Shown: piece after piece, positions 23,779 to 31,846 of the stretch | Numbering within the stretch: position 1 is the first letter of the stretch | Layout: each line of letters starts with the position of its first letter | DNA from: Verrucomicrobiota bacterium | GTDB lineage: Bacteria; Verrucomicrobiota; Kiritimatiellia; SS1-B-03-39; UBA6053 | DNA length: 43,595 bases | Direction: 5' to 3' | Assembly: GCA_020831625.1 (NCBI GenBank) | Contig: JAFIGD010000044.1 | Span: 1-43,595 of the forward strand | Made by a program: the position numbers and the translations under genes | The notes under the pieces: generated by a model | Told to the model about the DNA's origin: nothing | Database searches by the model: none | The model's input: only the letters and a program-made list of their open reading frames with translations

Positions 23779-23936
23779 ACTTCAGCCTTTAATAAGATTC
23801 AACGGCCCGAGCCGGTCGAAGTGACCCCTAGAGGGATTAAAATACGGATTAAAATACCTGTCATTTTTGATTCCTTGTGGCGGCGGAACCCCGGTCAATT
23901 ACCCACTGCCGCGAAGACTTTTCGACCACTCGACCG

Positions 23937-24764
23937 TTAATATGGCACTTGGGGACCAAACGATTCGGGAGGCAGGGGCTCGCGTCGGGTTTTGCCGCAG
24001 AGTTTCCGGTAATCCTTGTAGATGCCCTTGTTGAAGGCGGCTTCGGGCAGGGCCCGAAAAAAGGCCTCATAGCTAATGACTGCACCCTCCGTATCGCCGC
24101 TGAGGGTACGCACCCTTGCCTGGAGACCGAGGAGGCCCGCGTCCTCCGAAACGGCCAGGACCTTCTCAAGGACGGCTTCGGCGGCATCATATTTTTTCCC
24201 GTGCATGTAAAGCCGGACCAGTGAGGCGGCGGGGAGGGTGGAGCGGTTGGAAATTCGCAGGGCACTGCGGAAATGCTCTTCGGCGAACTCCAGGTCGCCC
24301 TCGAATTCGGCCCAAAGGCCTTCGCAGACCCGGTGGGCGTACTCGCAGTTCGGCTGTTGCCGCAGGGCCGCGACCAATAATTTAATGTAGTTTCTCTCCC
24401 CGAAAGCCAGCAGAATGTCCAAAGCGCCGCCGATCTCGTTCACGCAGTCCGCCGGTTGACCGTCCACGTCCACAGTATTCCGCCCGGCCAGAAGCGCGGC
24501 GAGGGCTCTATCCGTCGCCCCCTTAAACCGCGCCCGTGTCGACTCCACGTCTGAAAAAGGAAGGGAGTGGGCCTGCTTGCAGGACTTGCATTCGTGAAAG
24601 ATTTGTAGCTTGCCCCCCATGGGGATGAGCGGAAGCCAGTATACATGCCCCCAGCGCCGCCCACTGTAGCTTCGCTGCGGACCGTAGACTCCGCATTTTT
24701 CGCAGGTGCCGAAATAGGCAATCAGGTCTTTTTTGCCGTAGACACGGGAACCGTAGATGATCAT
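23937..24764 (-). CDS. Zinc-ribbon and TPR-repeat protein
   Basis: The 275-residue protein starts with a zinc ribbon, C21-x2-C24 and C59-x2-C62, separated by a WGHVYWLPLIPMGG segment that could dip into the membrane surface. The rest is helical with tetratricopeptide-like pairs (GDLEFAEEHFRSALRISNRS, KKYDAAEAVLEKVLAVSEDA, GDTEGAVISYEAFFRALPEA). Proteins of this zinc_ribbon plus TPR kind are common and uncharacterised. A scaffold role is the usual guess; no enzymatic residues are visible. It is a single gene downstream of a terminator. Confidence 0.7.
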   Translation of the reverse strand: MIIYGSRVYGKKDLIAYFGTCEKCGVYGPQRSYSGRRWGHVYWLPLIPMGGKLQIFHECKSCKQAHSLPFSDVESTRARFKGATDRALAALLAGRNTVDVDGQPADCVNEIGGALDILLAFGERNYIKLLVAALRQQPNCEYAHRVCEGLWAEFEGDLEFAEEHFRSALRISNRSTLPAASLVRLYMHGKKYDAAEAVLEKVLAVSEDAGLLGLQARVRTLSGDTEGAVISYEAFFRALPEAAFNKGIYKDYRKLCGKTRREPLPPESFGPQVPY

Positions 24765-24828
24765 GAAGATCTTCCTATGCAGAGGAGCGGTTCTGTCAAT
24801 CCCCGGGTGATTTGCATTGAAGGGTCCA

Positions 24829-24861
24829 AAAAACGAGCGGGATTTCTCCCGCTCGTTTTAA
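24829..24861 (-). terminator. Rho-independent terminator of the DUF4168 gene
   Basis: AAAACGAGCGGGA pairs perfectly with TCCCGCTCGTTTT around a TTTC loop. On the minus strand the stem is followed by a T-run (TTTTTTGG), and it begins about 21 bases after the stop of the secreted protein gene. The flanking A/T tracts make it potentially bidirectional. Confidence 0.9.
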
Positions 24862-24881
24862 GGTTAGAAGGTCGTTAAACC

Positions 24882-25358
24882 TTATCCGCCGGCCTGCTGT
24901 TCCTGGAGCATTTCCAGAAAGCGGTTCCGGACGGTTTCGTCCTGCGTGACCACATTCATGACCTCTTCATACTGCGCGGGAGCCATGCCGGCTTCCTGCA
25001 CCGCTTCGATCATGTCAGTCCGGGCCTGCGTGACCGCCTCCTCAATCACCGCCTGGTCATCAACACCGGCAAGCTGTTCCTGGACGCGGGTCTGAATTTC
25101 ACTCACGGAAATATACGCCGTGACCGCCTGCTCCAGCTGCTGATCCGTCACCTCCGGTGTGGCCGGCTGCGCGGGTTCCATTTCCATCGGCTGGGCCTCC
25201 TGCGGCTGCGCGGGCTGAGCCGGCTGCGTCTGAGGGGGCTGTTGCGGCTGCGCGGGCTGTTCAGGCTGCTGCGGCATTTGCGCAAAGGCCGTTCCCCCCG
25301 CCAGCGCGGTTCCAAGAGCGATCCATTTCATTCGTTTGGTTGTAATCTGATTCTTCAT
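24882..25358 (-). CDS. Secreted DUF4168-domain protein
   Basis: The 158-residue product has a clear signal peptide (basic start, hydrophobic core, cleavage after AFA at about residue 26). A Pro/Gln-rich flexible linker (about 28-66) follows, then a DUF4168 helical domain with EQAVTAYISVSEIQTRVQEQ and MAPAQYEEVMNVVTQDETVR. DUF4168 proteins are small exported helical proteins of unknown function. A strong ribosome binding site (AGGAGAAAT) precedes the ATG, and a strong terminator follows, so this is a well expressed single gene, divergent from the two-component pair to its right. Confidence 0.85.
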   Translation of the reverse strand: MKNQITTKRMKWIALGTALAGGTAFAQMPQQPEQPAQPQQPPQTQPAQPAQPQEAQPMEMEPAQPATPEVTDQQLEQAVTAYISVSEIQTRVQEQLAGVDDQAVIEEAVTQARTDMIEAVQEAGMAPAQYEEVMNVVTQDETVRNRFLEMLQEQQAGG

Positions 25359-25400
25359 TCTTATTTCTCCTTTATCATTTCGAGTTTGTTCATACTTACA

Positions 25401-25417
25401 CGATCATGACTTGATCG
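25401..25417. promoter_or_regulatory. Small dyad in the divergent intergenic region
   Basis: CGATCA (25401-25406) and TGATCG (25412-25417) flank five bases, about 45 bases upstream of the DUF4168 start. It could be a regulator site, for example for the NtrC-like protein encoded to the right, but there is no second copy to support this. Confidence 0.3.
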
Positions 25418-25528
25418 ATGCTTTTTTAATATGCAGATGGGATGCCAACCTGTGTCTTTTTTAGAAAAAAATTCATAAGTTATTCATAAACAGTTATTTA
25501 AAAAATAAAACTTCCTTAAATTCTTCAT

Positions 25529-25557
25529 TTGCAATGCGGGGAAAATGTGTGTATTAT
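25529..25557 (+). promoter_or_regulatory. Candidate promoter of the two-component pair
   Basis: TTGCAA (25529-25534), a 17-base spacer and TATTAT (25552-25557) would start transcription near 25564, exactly at the ATG I choose for the kinase. If real, the mRNA would be leaderless. The alternative ATG at 25534 lies inside this promoter. Confidence 0.4.
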
Positions 25558-25563
25558 TTACTC

Positions 25564-27072
25564 ATGCGTATAATAATCACTCAAAAGATTGCCCGCGTCC
25601 TGTTTTCACGGAAAAGCCTGGGAACCTCCATTTTCCTGTATGTGCTTTTGCCGCTCGCGGTCCTTTCGGCGGGAATCGCCTGGTGGGCGCTCCAAACCTT
25701 TGAACGTCAGGTTGAAGCCCAGATGCGCCGGGATTTGGAACTGGTGGCCTCCGCCATTGAACGCCCGCTCAGCCACGCCATGCTCCGCGAACGCGAAGGC
25801 GGAATCGCCGAAGCCCTCAGAGCCGCGTTCGATATGAGTGAAGTCTACGGCGCGTACCTCTATGATGCGGACGGCCGCCCGATCTCCGAGAGTGCCGAAT
25901 CCCCGGAACCCATGGATCGCGAACAGGTCACGCATCACGCCGCCGAGGGCCGATCCCACGGCGCTTTCGGAGAGGCCGGCGGCCGCGATGTGTACTCGCA
26001 TTTTGTGCCCCTCACCGACGCCGGCGGTCACATTACCGGTCTTCTCCAGCTCACCCGGCGCCGCAGCGAATTTTCCCGCAACGTGCGCGCCCTCCGGCTC
26101 CGCGGCAGCCTGCTCTTTGCCGGTCTCTTTCTGGGGCTTTCCCTGACCGTGCTCGGCGGCCACCACCGTGCGGTGGGCCGCCACATTCAGTCCCTGTGCG
26201 ACAGCATGACCCATGTGTCCTCCGGGAACCACAGCCATCGCCACACCCCTTCCGGCTCCCGCGAATTCCAACTCCTCGGCAATCAGTTCAACCAAATGCT
26301 CGACACCCTGGAAAACGCCCGGCACGAGATCGCCGCCCGCCGGGAATCCGAAAAAGCTCTCGAGGAACGCCTTCTCCACGCCGAAAAACTGGCCGCCATC
26401 GGCTCCCTCGCCGCCGGGGTCGCCCACGAACTCGGTACCCCCCTCTGCACGATTGACGCCCGGATGCAGCGCGAACTCCGCCGCACCGATCTCTCCGAAC
26501 GCGACACCACCACCTTCGAAGCCGTCCGCGCCGAAACCGCGCGCATGGAACACATCATTCGCCAGTTGCTGGATTTCAGCCGCCGGAATCCCTCGCAATT
26601 CCGCACCGTCAACGCCCCGGATCTCCTCCGCGCCTCTCTCAAGACACTCGCCCCCGAACTGAAAGCCTCCGGCACCTCCGTGCATCTGGAATCCGAACCG
26701 GCCGACCTTTACGTCCATGCCGACCCCCTCCGCATCGAACAGGCCCTCAACAACCTGCTTCGAAACGCCGACCAGGCCTGCCCCGGCGGAAACATCGAGG
26801 TCGGATTCGAACCCTCCGAAACCAACGTCGCCATCCGCATCCGGGATCACGGCCCCGGCATTTCGCCGGAACACGCCTCCAAAATCTTCGAACCCTTCTT
26901 CACCACCAAGGCCGTCGGCGAAGGCACCGGTCTCGGTCTGGCGGTGGTTCACGGCATCGCCACCGACCATGGCGGCGAGATCGAACTCCGTCCGAATCCG
27001 GCCGAACCGGGCTGCACCTTTCTTCTTCACCTTCCCAAACCCCCGAACACCTCCGCCGGAGCCCCCTCATGA
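25564..27072 (+). CDS. NtrB-like membrane sensor histidine kinase
   Basis: From the ATG at 25564 (30 bases inside the longest frame) the protein is 502 residues. A basic N-terminus leads into membrane segment 1 (about 22-43), a periplasmic sensor region of ~135 residues, segment 2 (about 181-198), a HAMP-like linker (to ~253), HisKA with His288 ([12 protein letters not shown]) and a HATPase domain ([32 protein letters not shown]). The H-box HELGTPL and FEPFFTTK are typical of NtrB/AtoS-type kinases paired with sigma-54 activators. It overlaps the response regulator gene by four bases. The signal is unknown. Confidence 0.9.
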   Translation: MRIIITQKIARVLFSRKSLGTSIFLYVLLPLAVLSAGIAWWALQTFERQVEAQMRRDLELVASAIERPLSHAMLREREGGIAEALRAAFDMSEVYGAYLYDADGRPISESAESPEPMDREQVTHHAAEGRSHGAFGEAGGRDVYSHFVPLTDAGGHITGLLQLTRRRSEFSRNVRALRLRGSLLFAGLFLGLSLTVLGGHHRAVGRHIQSLCDSMTHVSSGNHSHRHTPSGSREFQLLGNQFNQMLDTLENARHEIAARRESEKALEERLLHAEKLAAIGSLAAGVAHELGTPLCTIDARMQRELRRTDLSERDTTTFEAVRAETARMEHIIRQLLDFSRRNPSQFRTVNAPDLLRASLKTLAPELKASGTSVHLESEPADLYVHADPLRIEQALNNLLRNADQACPGGNIEVGFEPSETNVAIRIRDHGPGISPEHASKIFEPFFTTKAVGEGTGLGLAVVHGIATDHGGEIELRPNPAEPGCTFLLHLPKPPNTSAGAPS

Positions 27073-28433
27073 GCCCGACCTCCTCCCCCGCGTCCCGCGT
27101 CCTGATTGTCGAAGACCATCCAGGCCTGGCCGAACTGCTGACCGAAGAACTCGGCGAACAGGGCTGCAAGGTCCGTCACGCGCCCACCGCCGAAGATGCT
27201 CTTCCATTGATCAAAACCTTTCGTCCCGATCTGATTGTGAGCGACCTGCGCCTGCCCGGCATGGACGGCATCGCGCTGCTCAAAACCGTGCAGAACACCC
27301 CGGCCCCTCCCGGATTTCTCATCATCACCGCCTTCGGCACCGTCAACCAGGCCGTGGCCGCGCTCAAGGCCGGCGCGGACGAATTTCTAACCAAGCCGCT
27401 CGATCTCGACCACTTCACGCATGTGGTTCACCGTATTCTCGAAACCCGCGCCCTGCGCCGCGAAGTCGCCGACCTCAGAGATCCCGGAAACCGGGACGGG
27501 TTTCACGGGATGGTCGGCGCCCACAAATCAATGCGCACCCTTTATCAGCAGATCGAGCGCATTGCCCCCGCCGGGGGCCCGGTGCTGATTCTCGGCGAGA
27601 GCGGTTCAGGAAAAGAACTCGTCGCCGCCGCCCTCCACACCCTCAGTCCCCGCAAAGACAAACCCTTTCTGGCCGTCAACTGCGCCGGCATCCCGGAGAC
27701 GCTGATGGAAAGCGAATTCTTCGGACATGTCGAGGGCGCCTTCACCGGCGCGGGCGCGGGACGGGAGGGCATCTTTCAGGCCGCCAACGAGGGAACCCTC
27801 TTCCTCGATGAAATCGCCGAAATGCCCATGGCCCTGCAATCCAAACTCCTGCGGGTCCTCCAGGAGGGCAAAATCCGCCGGGTGGGCTCCAACGAGGAGG
27901 AGACCGCGGATCCCCGCATCATCGCCGCCACCCACAGCGCCCTCGAAACCGCGGTGAGTGAGGGCCGCTTCCGCGAGGACCTGTTTTACCGCCTCGAAAC
28001 CTACACCCTCCGGGTGCCGCCCCTCCGGGAGCGCGGCGAGGACATCGAACGCCTCGCCCACCGCTTTCTTTCCGAATTCAACCGCCAGATGAACAAAAGC
28101 ATTCAGGGATTCAACTCCGCCGCCCTCGACCTGCTCCGGGCCCACAGCTACCCCGGCAATGTCCGCGAGCTGCGGAACGCGGTGGAGCGCGCGGTCACCT
28201 TCTGCGACGCCCGGCGCATCCAGCCCGCCCACCTCCCGGCCCGCATCCGCGCCAACGCCCCCTCCCCCGCCGCCGCCAACGCCCAAACCGCCTTCCCGAT
28301 CCCGCCGATTCCGCTCGCCGAAATGGAAAGCAAATACATCCGCCACGTCCTCGACCACACCGACGGCAACAAGAAAAAAGCCGCCGACCTCCTCGGCATC
28401 ACCCGCAAAACCCTCTACAACAAAATCACCTGA
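27069..28433 (+). CDS. NtrC-family sigma-54-dependent response regulator
   Basis: The 454-residue protein has a receiver domain (phospho-acceptor Asp59, conserved Lys109) and an AAA+ domain with Walker A GESGSGKE (176-183) and an intact sigma-54 contact loop GAFTGA (223-228). The sensor region FREDLFYRL and a C-terminal Fis-type helix-turn-helix (NKKKAADLLGITRKTLYNKI) follow. Phosphorylated by the kinase encoded just upstream, it should activate sigma-54 promoters. I found no convincing -24/-12 promoter in the neighbouring intergenic regions, so its targets are probably elsewhere. The C-terminus is short, ending right after the recognition helix. Confidence 0.93.
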   Translation: MSPTSSPASRVLIVEDHPGLAELLTEELGEQGCKVRHAPTAEDALPLIKTFRPDLIVSDLRLPGMDGIALLKTVQNTPAPPGFLIITAFGTVNQAVAALKAGADEFLTKPLDLDHFTHVVHRILETRALRREVADLRDPGNRDGFHGMVGAHKSMRTLYQQIERIAPAGGPVLILGESGSGKELVAAALHTLSPRKDKPFLAVNCAGIPETLMESEFFGHVEGAFTGAGAGREGIFQAANEGTLFLDEIAEMPMALQSKLLRVLQEGKIRRVGSNEEETADPRIIAATHSALETAVSEGRFREDLFYRLETYTLRVPPLRERGEDIERLAHRFLSEFNRQMNKSIQGFNSAALDLLRAHSYPGNVRELRNAVERAVTFCDARRIQPAHLPARIRANAPSPAAANAQTAFPIPPIPLAEMESKYIRHVLDHTDGNKKKAADLLGITRKTLYNKIT

Positions 28434-28537
28434 TCAGCCCGCAGCTTTCCGGAAAACTCCAACTACCCCCTCCAGACTTCTTTAAAGTTTCTGCTATTTT
28501 ACTTCCTGTCGGGTTAACAATTTAATTTGCATACAAA

Positions 28538-28568
28538 TTGAGGCTTTATAAGGTTGACCTTTAAAGCC
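28538..28568 (+). promoter_or_regulatory. Promoter/operator of the restriction-modification operon
   Basis: GGCTTTA (28542-28548) and TAAAGCC (28562-28568) are complementary, and an inner AAGGT/ACCTT dyad surrounds the centre TG with one-base asymmetry. TTGAGG (28538) and TTTAAA (28560) with a 16-base spacer form a weak promoter overlapping this dyad. The site ends 20 bases before the methyltransferase ATG. Binding by a regulator or by the methyltransferase itself is plausible; no C-protein gene is visible. Confidence 0.45.
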
Positions 28569-28588
28569 ACTGTCTTTATGTATGTTTT

Positions 28589-29575
28589 ATGATCATCCCA
28601 AACACCTCAAGTTTAACCTGTGTTGAAATCTGCGCCGGCGCGGGGGGACAGGCGCTTGGCTTGGAACAGGCCGGTTTCGAGGCAAAGGCCCTTGTTGAAA
28701 TTGACAAACATGCCTGTGAAACGCTTCGGTATAACCGCCCCGGCTGGAATGTGATCGAAGGTGATGTCCGAAATTTCTCAGCAGAACCCTATAAAGGGGT
28801 AGATCTGTTAGCCGGAGGAGTCCCCTGCCCCCCTTTCTCCAAAGCCGGAAAACAACTGGGGCCCGGAGATGACCGTGATTTATTTCCCGAAGCTCTTCGA
28901 CTGGTCCGTGAATGCCAACCCAAAGCCGTCATGTTGGAAAACGTTCGCGGTTTTCTGGACGCCGTTTTCTCAGACTATCGTCTGGAACTGAAAGCGGCCC
29001 TGAACAATATGGGCTATCAGACAAGTTGGCACTTGCTCAATGCCTCTGATTTTGGCGTGCCGCAGTTACGGCCCAGAGTGGTGGTGGTTGCGATTCAGAA
29101 ACAATTTGCGTGTGATTTTCTGCCTCCGATCCCCTTAACGGACGGAATTCCCCCTAAAACCGTGGGGGAAACACTGATTGATCTCATGTTGGAAAACGGA
29201 TGGGAAGGCGCATTAGCCTGGGCCGCCCAGGCAAACGATATCGCCCCGACTTTAGTGGGAGGCTCTAAAAAGCACGGCGGAGCCGACCTGGGACCAACCC
29301 GGGCGCGGAAAGCATGGGCAAGCCTTGGCGTGGAGGGGCGAACATTGGCGGATGCTCCTCCGCCAAAAAACCACACAGGCATGCCCAGACTGACCGTAAA
29401 AATGGCGGCCCGGATTCAGGGGTTTCCGGACGAGTGGATCATCCGGGGGCGCAAAACAGCGGCCTACCGCCAGGTGGGGAATGCTTTTCCTCCGCCGGTG
29501 GCAAAAGCGGTTGCCGATAAAATACGCTTTGCGTTAGTCTCGGCTAAGGATATCCGGAAAAAACAAAACCAATGA
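28589..29575 (+). CDS. DNA (cytosine-5) methyltransferase of a type II system
   Basis: The 328-residue enzyme has the C5-methyltransferase motifs in order: I (EICAGAGGQALGLEQAGF, 13-30), IV with the catalytic Cys80 (GGVPCPPFSKAG), VI ENV (117-119), VIII QLRPR (159-163), a target-recognition region (about 190-285) and X (YRQVGNAFPPPVA). It methylates cytosine at C5 within the recognition site, protecting host DNA from the endonuclease encoded next (ATGA overlap). By association with a NaeI-family nuclease the site may be GCCGGC. No ribosome binding site precedes the ATG. Base composition is lower in GC than the chromosomal genes around it. Confidence 0.94.
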   Translation: MIIPNTSSLTCVEICAGAGGQALGLEQAGFEAKALVEIDKHACETLRYNRPGWNVIEGDVRNFSAEPYKGVDLLAGGVPCPPFSKAGKQLGPGDDRDLFPEALRLVRECQPKAVMLENVRGFLDAVFSDYRLELKAALNNMGYQTSWHLLNASDFGVPQLRPRVVVVAIQKQFACDFLPPIPLTDGIPPKTVGETLIDLMLENGWEGALAWAAQANDIAPTLVGGSKKHGGADLGPTRARKAWASLGVEGRTLADAPPPKNHTGMPRLTVKMAARIQGFPDEWIIRGRKTAAYRQVGNAFPPPVAKAVADKIRFALVSAKDIRKKQNQ

Positions 29576-30399
29576 CGCATCCGGATTCAGCTCTTTACAA
29601 CTCTGAGAACGATGGCCCCCTCTCTTTGGTCCTCGAATACTTCCTCAGAAAAACAGGTTTTCATGAGCAGGCGGCGGAAACACTGCGTAGAGCCCTGGAC
29701 GAGGTGATTGACGGTATGCGCACGGGAAGATGGTCTGTCGATTCCCTTGAGAAAACCGAAAAAACATACATCGGCACCAAAGTGGAGATCCTCTTTAAAT
29801 TTGATTTTGAGCTTCCCGACGGCCAAAAACTGGACACAAAAATCGAAGGACAGGACGTGGATATAAAATGCACTGTCCTCCGCGATTGGATGATTCCGAA
29901 AGAAGCCGTTGGCGAAATTTGCCTGCTTGTCAGAATCGATGACCATCGCTCACGGTTTTGGATTGGCTTGGTCCGTGCCCACCCCGACCTGTTGCGGACG
30001 GGTAAAAACCGTGACGGAAAAACGTCGATCAGCGCAACCGGCAAACAGTCGATTCATTGGATTGTTGAGGCTGGAAAACTCCCTTCAAATTTTCTCGCGG
30101 AACTAGATCCGGATGTTCGGAACATAATTTTTTCACACCGCGGAGGGCAGTCCCGTGTGAATGAACTATTCAGACAGGTACAACATCGCATCATTCCCCG
30201 AGTCGCCATCGAAACGGTTGCGAGGCAAAAGGACCCGATGAAAAGAGTGCGCGATGCCAGAAAAGCTCTTCTGAGCGAAGGGATTTCTATTCTGGGCCAT
30301 CAGGGTAACGATCCGGAACAAGCCCGAAGCCTCGGGCTGCCTGTTCCCCAAAAAGGTGAAATGATCTCAACAGACCTCCTGAAACCTTCCTCTAAATAA
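29572..30399 (+). CDS. NaeI-family type II restriction endonuclease
   Basis: The 275-residue protein aligns by eye with NaeI over most of its length. Catalytic residues Glu72, Asp88, Asp97 and Lys99 (in QDVDIK) match NaeI Glu70, Asp86, Asp95 and Lys97 with a constant offset of two. The ligase-like x-x-D-G-x-R segment of NaeI is present as VIDGMR at 45-50, with Val45 where NaeI has Leu43. Downstream landmarks include GKNRDGK, RVNELFRQVQHRIIPR, VARQKDPMKRVR and ISILGHQGNDPEQARSLGLP. NaeI is a type IIE enzyme cutting GCCGGC after binding a second effector site. The C-terminus is about 40 residues shorter than my recollection of NaeI. Recognition of GCCGGC is inference. Confidence 0.9.
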   Translation: MTHPDSALYNSENDGPLSLVLEYFLRKTGFHEQAAETLRRALDEVIDGMRTGRWSVDSLEKTEKTYIGTKVEILFKFDFELPDGQKLDTKIEGQDVDIKCTVLRDWMIPKEAVGEICLLVRIDDHRSRFWIGLVRAHPDLLRTGKNRDGKTSISATGKQSIHWIVEAGKLPSNFLAELDPDVRNIIFSHRGGQSRVNELFRQVQHRIIPRVAIETVARQKDPMKRVRDARKALLSEGISILGHQGNDPEQARSLGLPVPQKGEMISTDLLKPSSK

Positions 30400-30484
30400 A
30401 AACCCGTTTCAATCGTTCGCAAAAAGGGCCCGTGAATTTTAATATTTCGAAAAAAGATGGTTAAAATGCATGGCCCCCGCAGCC

Positions 30485-30901
30485 TCACCCCGCAACCTTC
30501 CGCCCGCCCCACATGCCCGCCAGCATTGCGATCACAAACACCACCACCCGCTCATCCCAAAACGCCAGCCGCACCACCGCCGGACCGGGACAAAACCCCG
30601 CCAGCCCCCATCCGATGCCGAACAATGCCGACCCGAGCACCAACGCCTTCACATTCCCCAGTCCCGGCGACCTCTCGCAGGCCCAGGCCAGCCTGCCGTT
30701 CCTGCGCTTCACATTAAAGCCCAACACCGCCGGAATCAGCGCCCCGCCCATCACAAACGCCAGCGACGGATCCCAGTTTCCGGTGATGTCCAGAAAACCG
30801 ATCACCTTCGCCGGATTCGTCATGCCCGACAAACTCAAACCGATTCCGAACACCGCGCCCGCGATCAGCGCGCCGAGCGCCGGAGAGATGACCCGTTTCA
30901 T
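30485..30901 (-). CDS. YeeE/YedE-family sulfur transporter, second half
   Basis: Starting at the ATG at 30901, which overlaps the preceding gene's stop (ATGA), the product is 138 residues with about four membrane segments. It has GLSLSGMTNPAKVIGFLD and the cysteine motif GWGLAGFCPGPAVV, as in the DUF6691/YedE half-proteins. Single-chain YeeE (TsuA) imports thiosulfate through cysteines; here the two halves are separate polypeptides that should pair in the membrane. The upstream in-frame extension belongs to the partner gene in another phase. Confidence 0.88.
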   Translation of the reverse strand: MKRVISPALGALIAGAVFGIGLSLSGMTNPAKVIGFLDITGNWDPSLAFVMGGALIPAVLGFNVKRRNGRLAWACERSPGLGNVKALVLGSALFGIGWGLAGFCPGPAVVRLAFWDERVVVFVIAMLAGMWGGRKVAG

Positions 30902-31308
30902 AACCACATCCCCCGAAGAAACACCGTGATCATCCCCGCCCCCATAAACGTGCAGGTCGCCACCAGCGAACGCTTCGAAAACCGGCCCAGACCGCAGATT
31001 CCGTGACCGCTGGTGCACCCGTTGCCCACCCGCGTTCCCACACCCACCAACAGACCCGCCGCCACCAGCAGCGGCATCGGCGCCGTGATCACCGCCACCG
31101 GCTCACTGCCTGTCACGAAGCGATAGATTAAACCGCCCAACGGCAGTCCCAGCACAAACAAGCCAGCCCACAACGGAAACGGCGGACGCAGCAATTGCCC
31201 AATTATCCCGCTGATTCCGGCATATTTCCCCGTACACGCGAACAGAATCCACACCGCCGCTCCGATCAGCAGACCGCCATATAAGGCATGTAAATAATCA
31301 GGGTTCAT
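30898..31308 (-). CDS. YeeE/YedE-family sulfur transporter, first half
   Basis: The 136-residue product has about four membrane segments and the diagnostic motif GNGCTSGHGICGLGRFSKRS at about 104-123, with conserved cysteines that relay thiosulfate or related sulfur species in the family. A GGAGG ribosome binding site lies about 10 bases upstream. It is followed by the second half with a 4-base overlap. Such pairs are often near sulfide or rhodanese genes; here the neighbours are a META-domain protein and an ABC-F ATPase, which give no extra hint. Confidence 0.9.
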   Translation of the reverse strand: MNPDYLHALYGGLLIGAAVWILFACTGKYAGISGIIGQLLRPPFPLWAGLFVLGLPLGGLIYRFVTGSEPVAVITAPMPLLVAAGLLVGVGTRVGNGCTSGHGICGLGRFSKRSLVATCTFMGAGMITVFLRGMWL

Positions 31309-31334
31309 CTTAAACGTCCTCCAAAGAAATCCTG

Positions 31335-31799
31335 CTATTCCGCGCGCTCAGGAGCTTCTGTCTCCACCACTTTCACAAGACGGACCCTGGGTTTGTCCTC
31401 CTCGTCCAACAAAATCAGCACCGTATCCTCCTCCTCCAGCCGATACAGCGTAACCTCGGAAAGCGCTTCGCTGAAGCGGTTTTCCTGATCCATCAGCACC
31501 TCCTCACACGCCATGCGGGTCATCATCAGCGGACCAAACCTCAGCGTGCCCTCTCCCAGCTCCACCGCGCCGCCGATCCGGTTGCACCCCACCGTGGCCG
31601 CCACCCGTCCCTGCTCAAAGAAACTGAACTCGGTGCGCGAGCCCTCCACCACCGGCTCGCCGTCAATCGCCTCCACCCGCCACACAATCTTCAGCAACTC
31701 ATGCTCCCGGACCGCCTCCGCCTCCGACACAACCGCCTCGTCTGCGGACAGATTCAGAACACAGGCAACAAACAACATAAGAATAGAACGGATTTTCAT
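31335..31799 (-). CDS. Exported META-domain (HslJ-like) protein
   Basis: I choose the ATG at 31799 (MKIRSILMLF), giving 154 residues with a signal peptide; FVAC at 10-13 could make it a lipoprotein. The META domain is marked by VGCNRIGGAVELGEGTLRFG and MMTRMACEE, whose two cysteines probably form a disulfide. The domain occurs in HslJ and other envelope stress or protease-inhibitor-like proteins. The C-terminus adds an acidic tail. It precedes the YeeE/YedE pair by 26 bases and follows the ABC-F gene by 47 bases on the same strand. Confidence 0.82.
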   Translation of the reverse strand: MKIRSILMLFVACVLNLSADEAVVSEAEAVREHELLKIVWRVEAIDGEPVVEGSRTEFSFFEQGRVAATVGCNRIGGAVELGEGTLRFGPLMMTRMACEEVLMDQENRFSEALSEVTLYRLEEEDTVLILLDEEDKPRVRLVKVVETEAPERAE

Positions 31800-31846
31800 T
31801 CCGCCATTCTGCATCGAAACCCGATTTTTGCAACTTTTTAACTGCT

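Noticed and set aside
29572-30399. Reading the nuclease as a topoisomerase or ligase because of the xxDGxR segment
   Set aside because: The Glu/Asp/Asp-x-Lys nuclease site is complete and the lysine needed for ligase-like chemistry is Val here; a restriction endonuclease is the simpler call.
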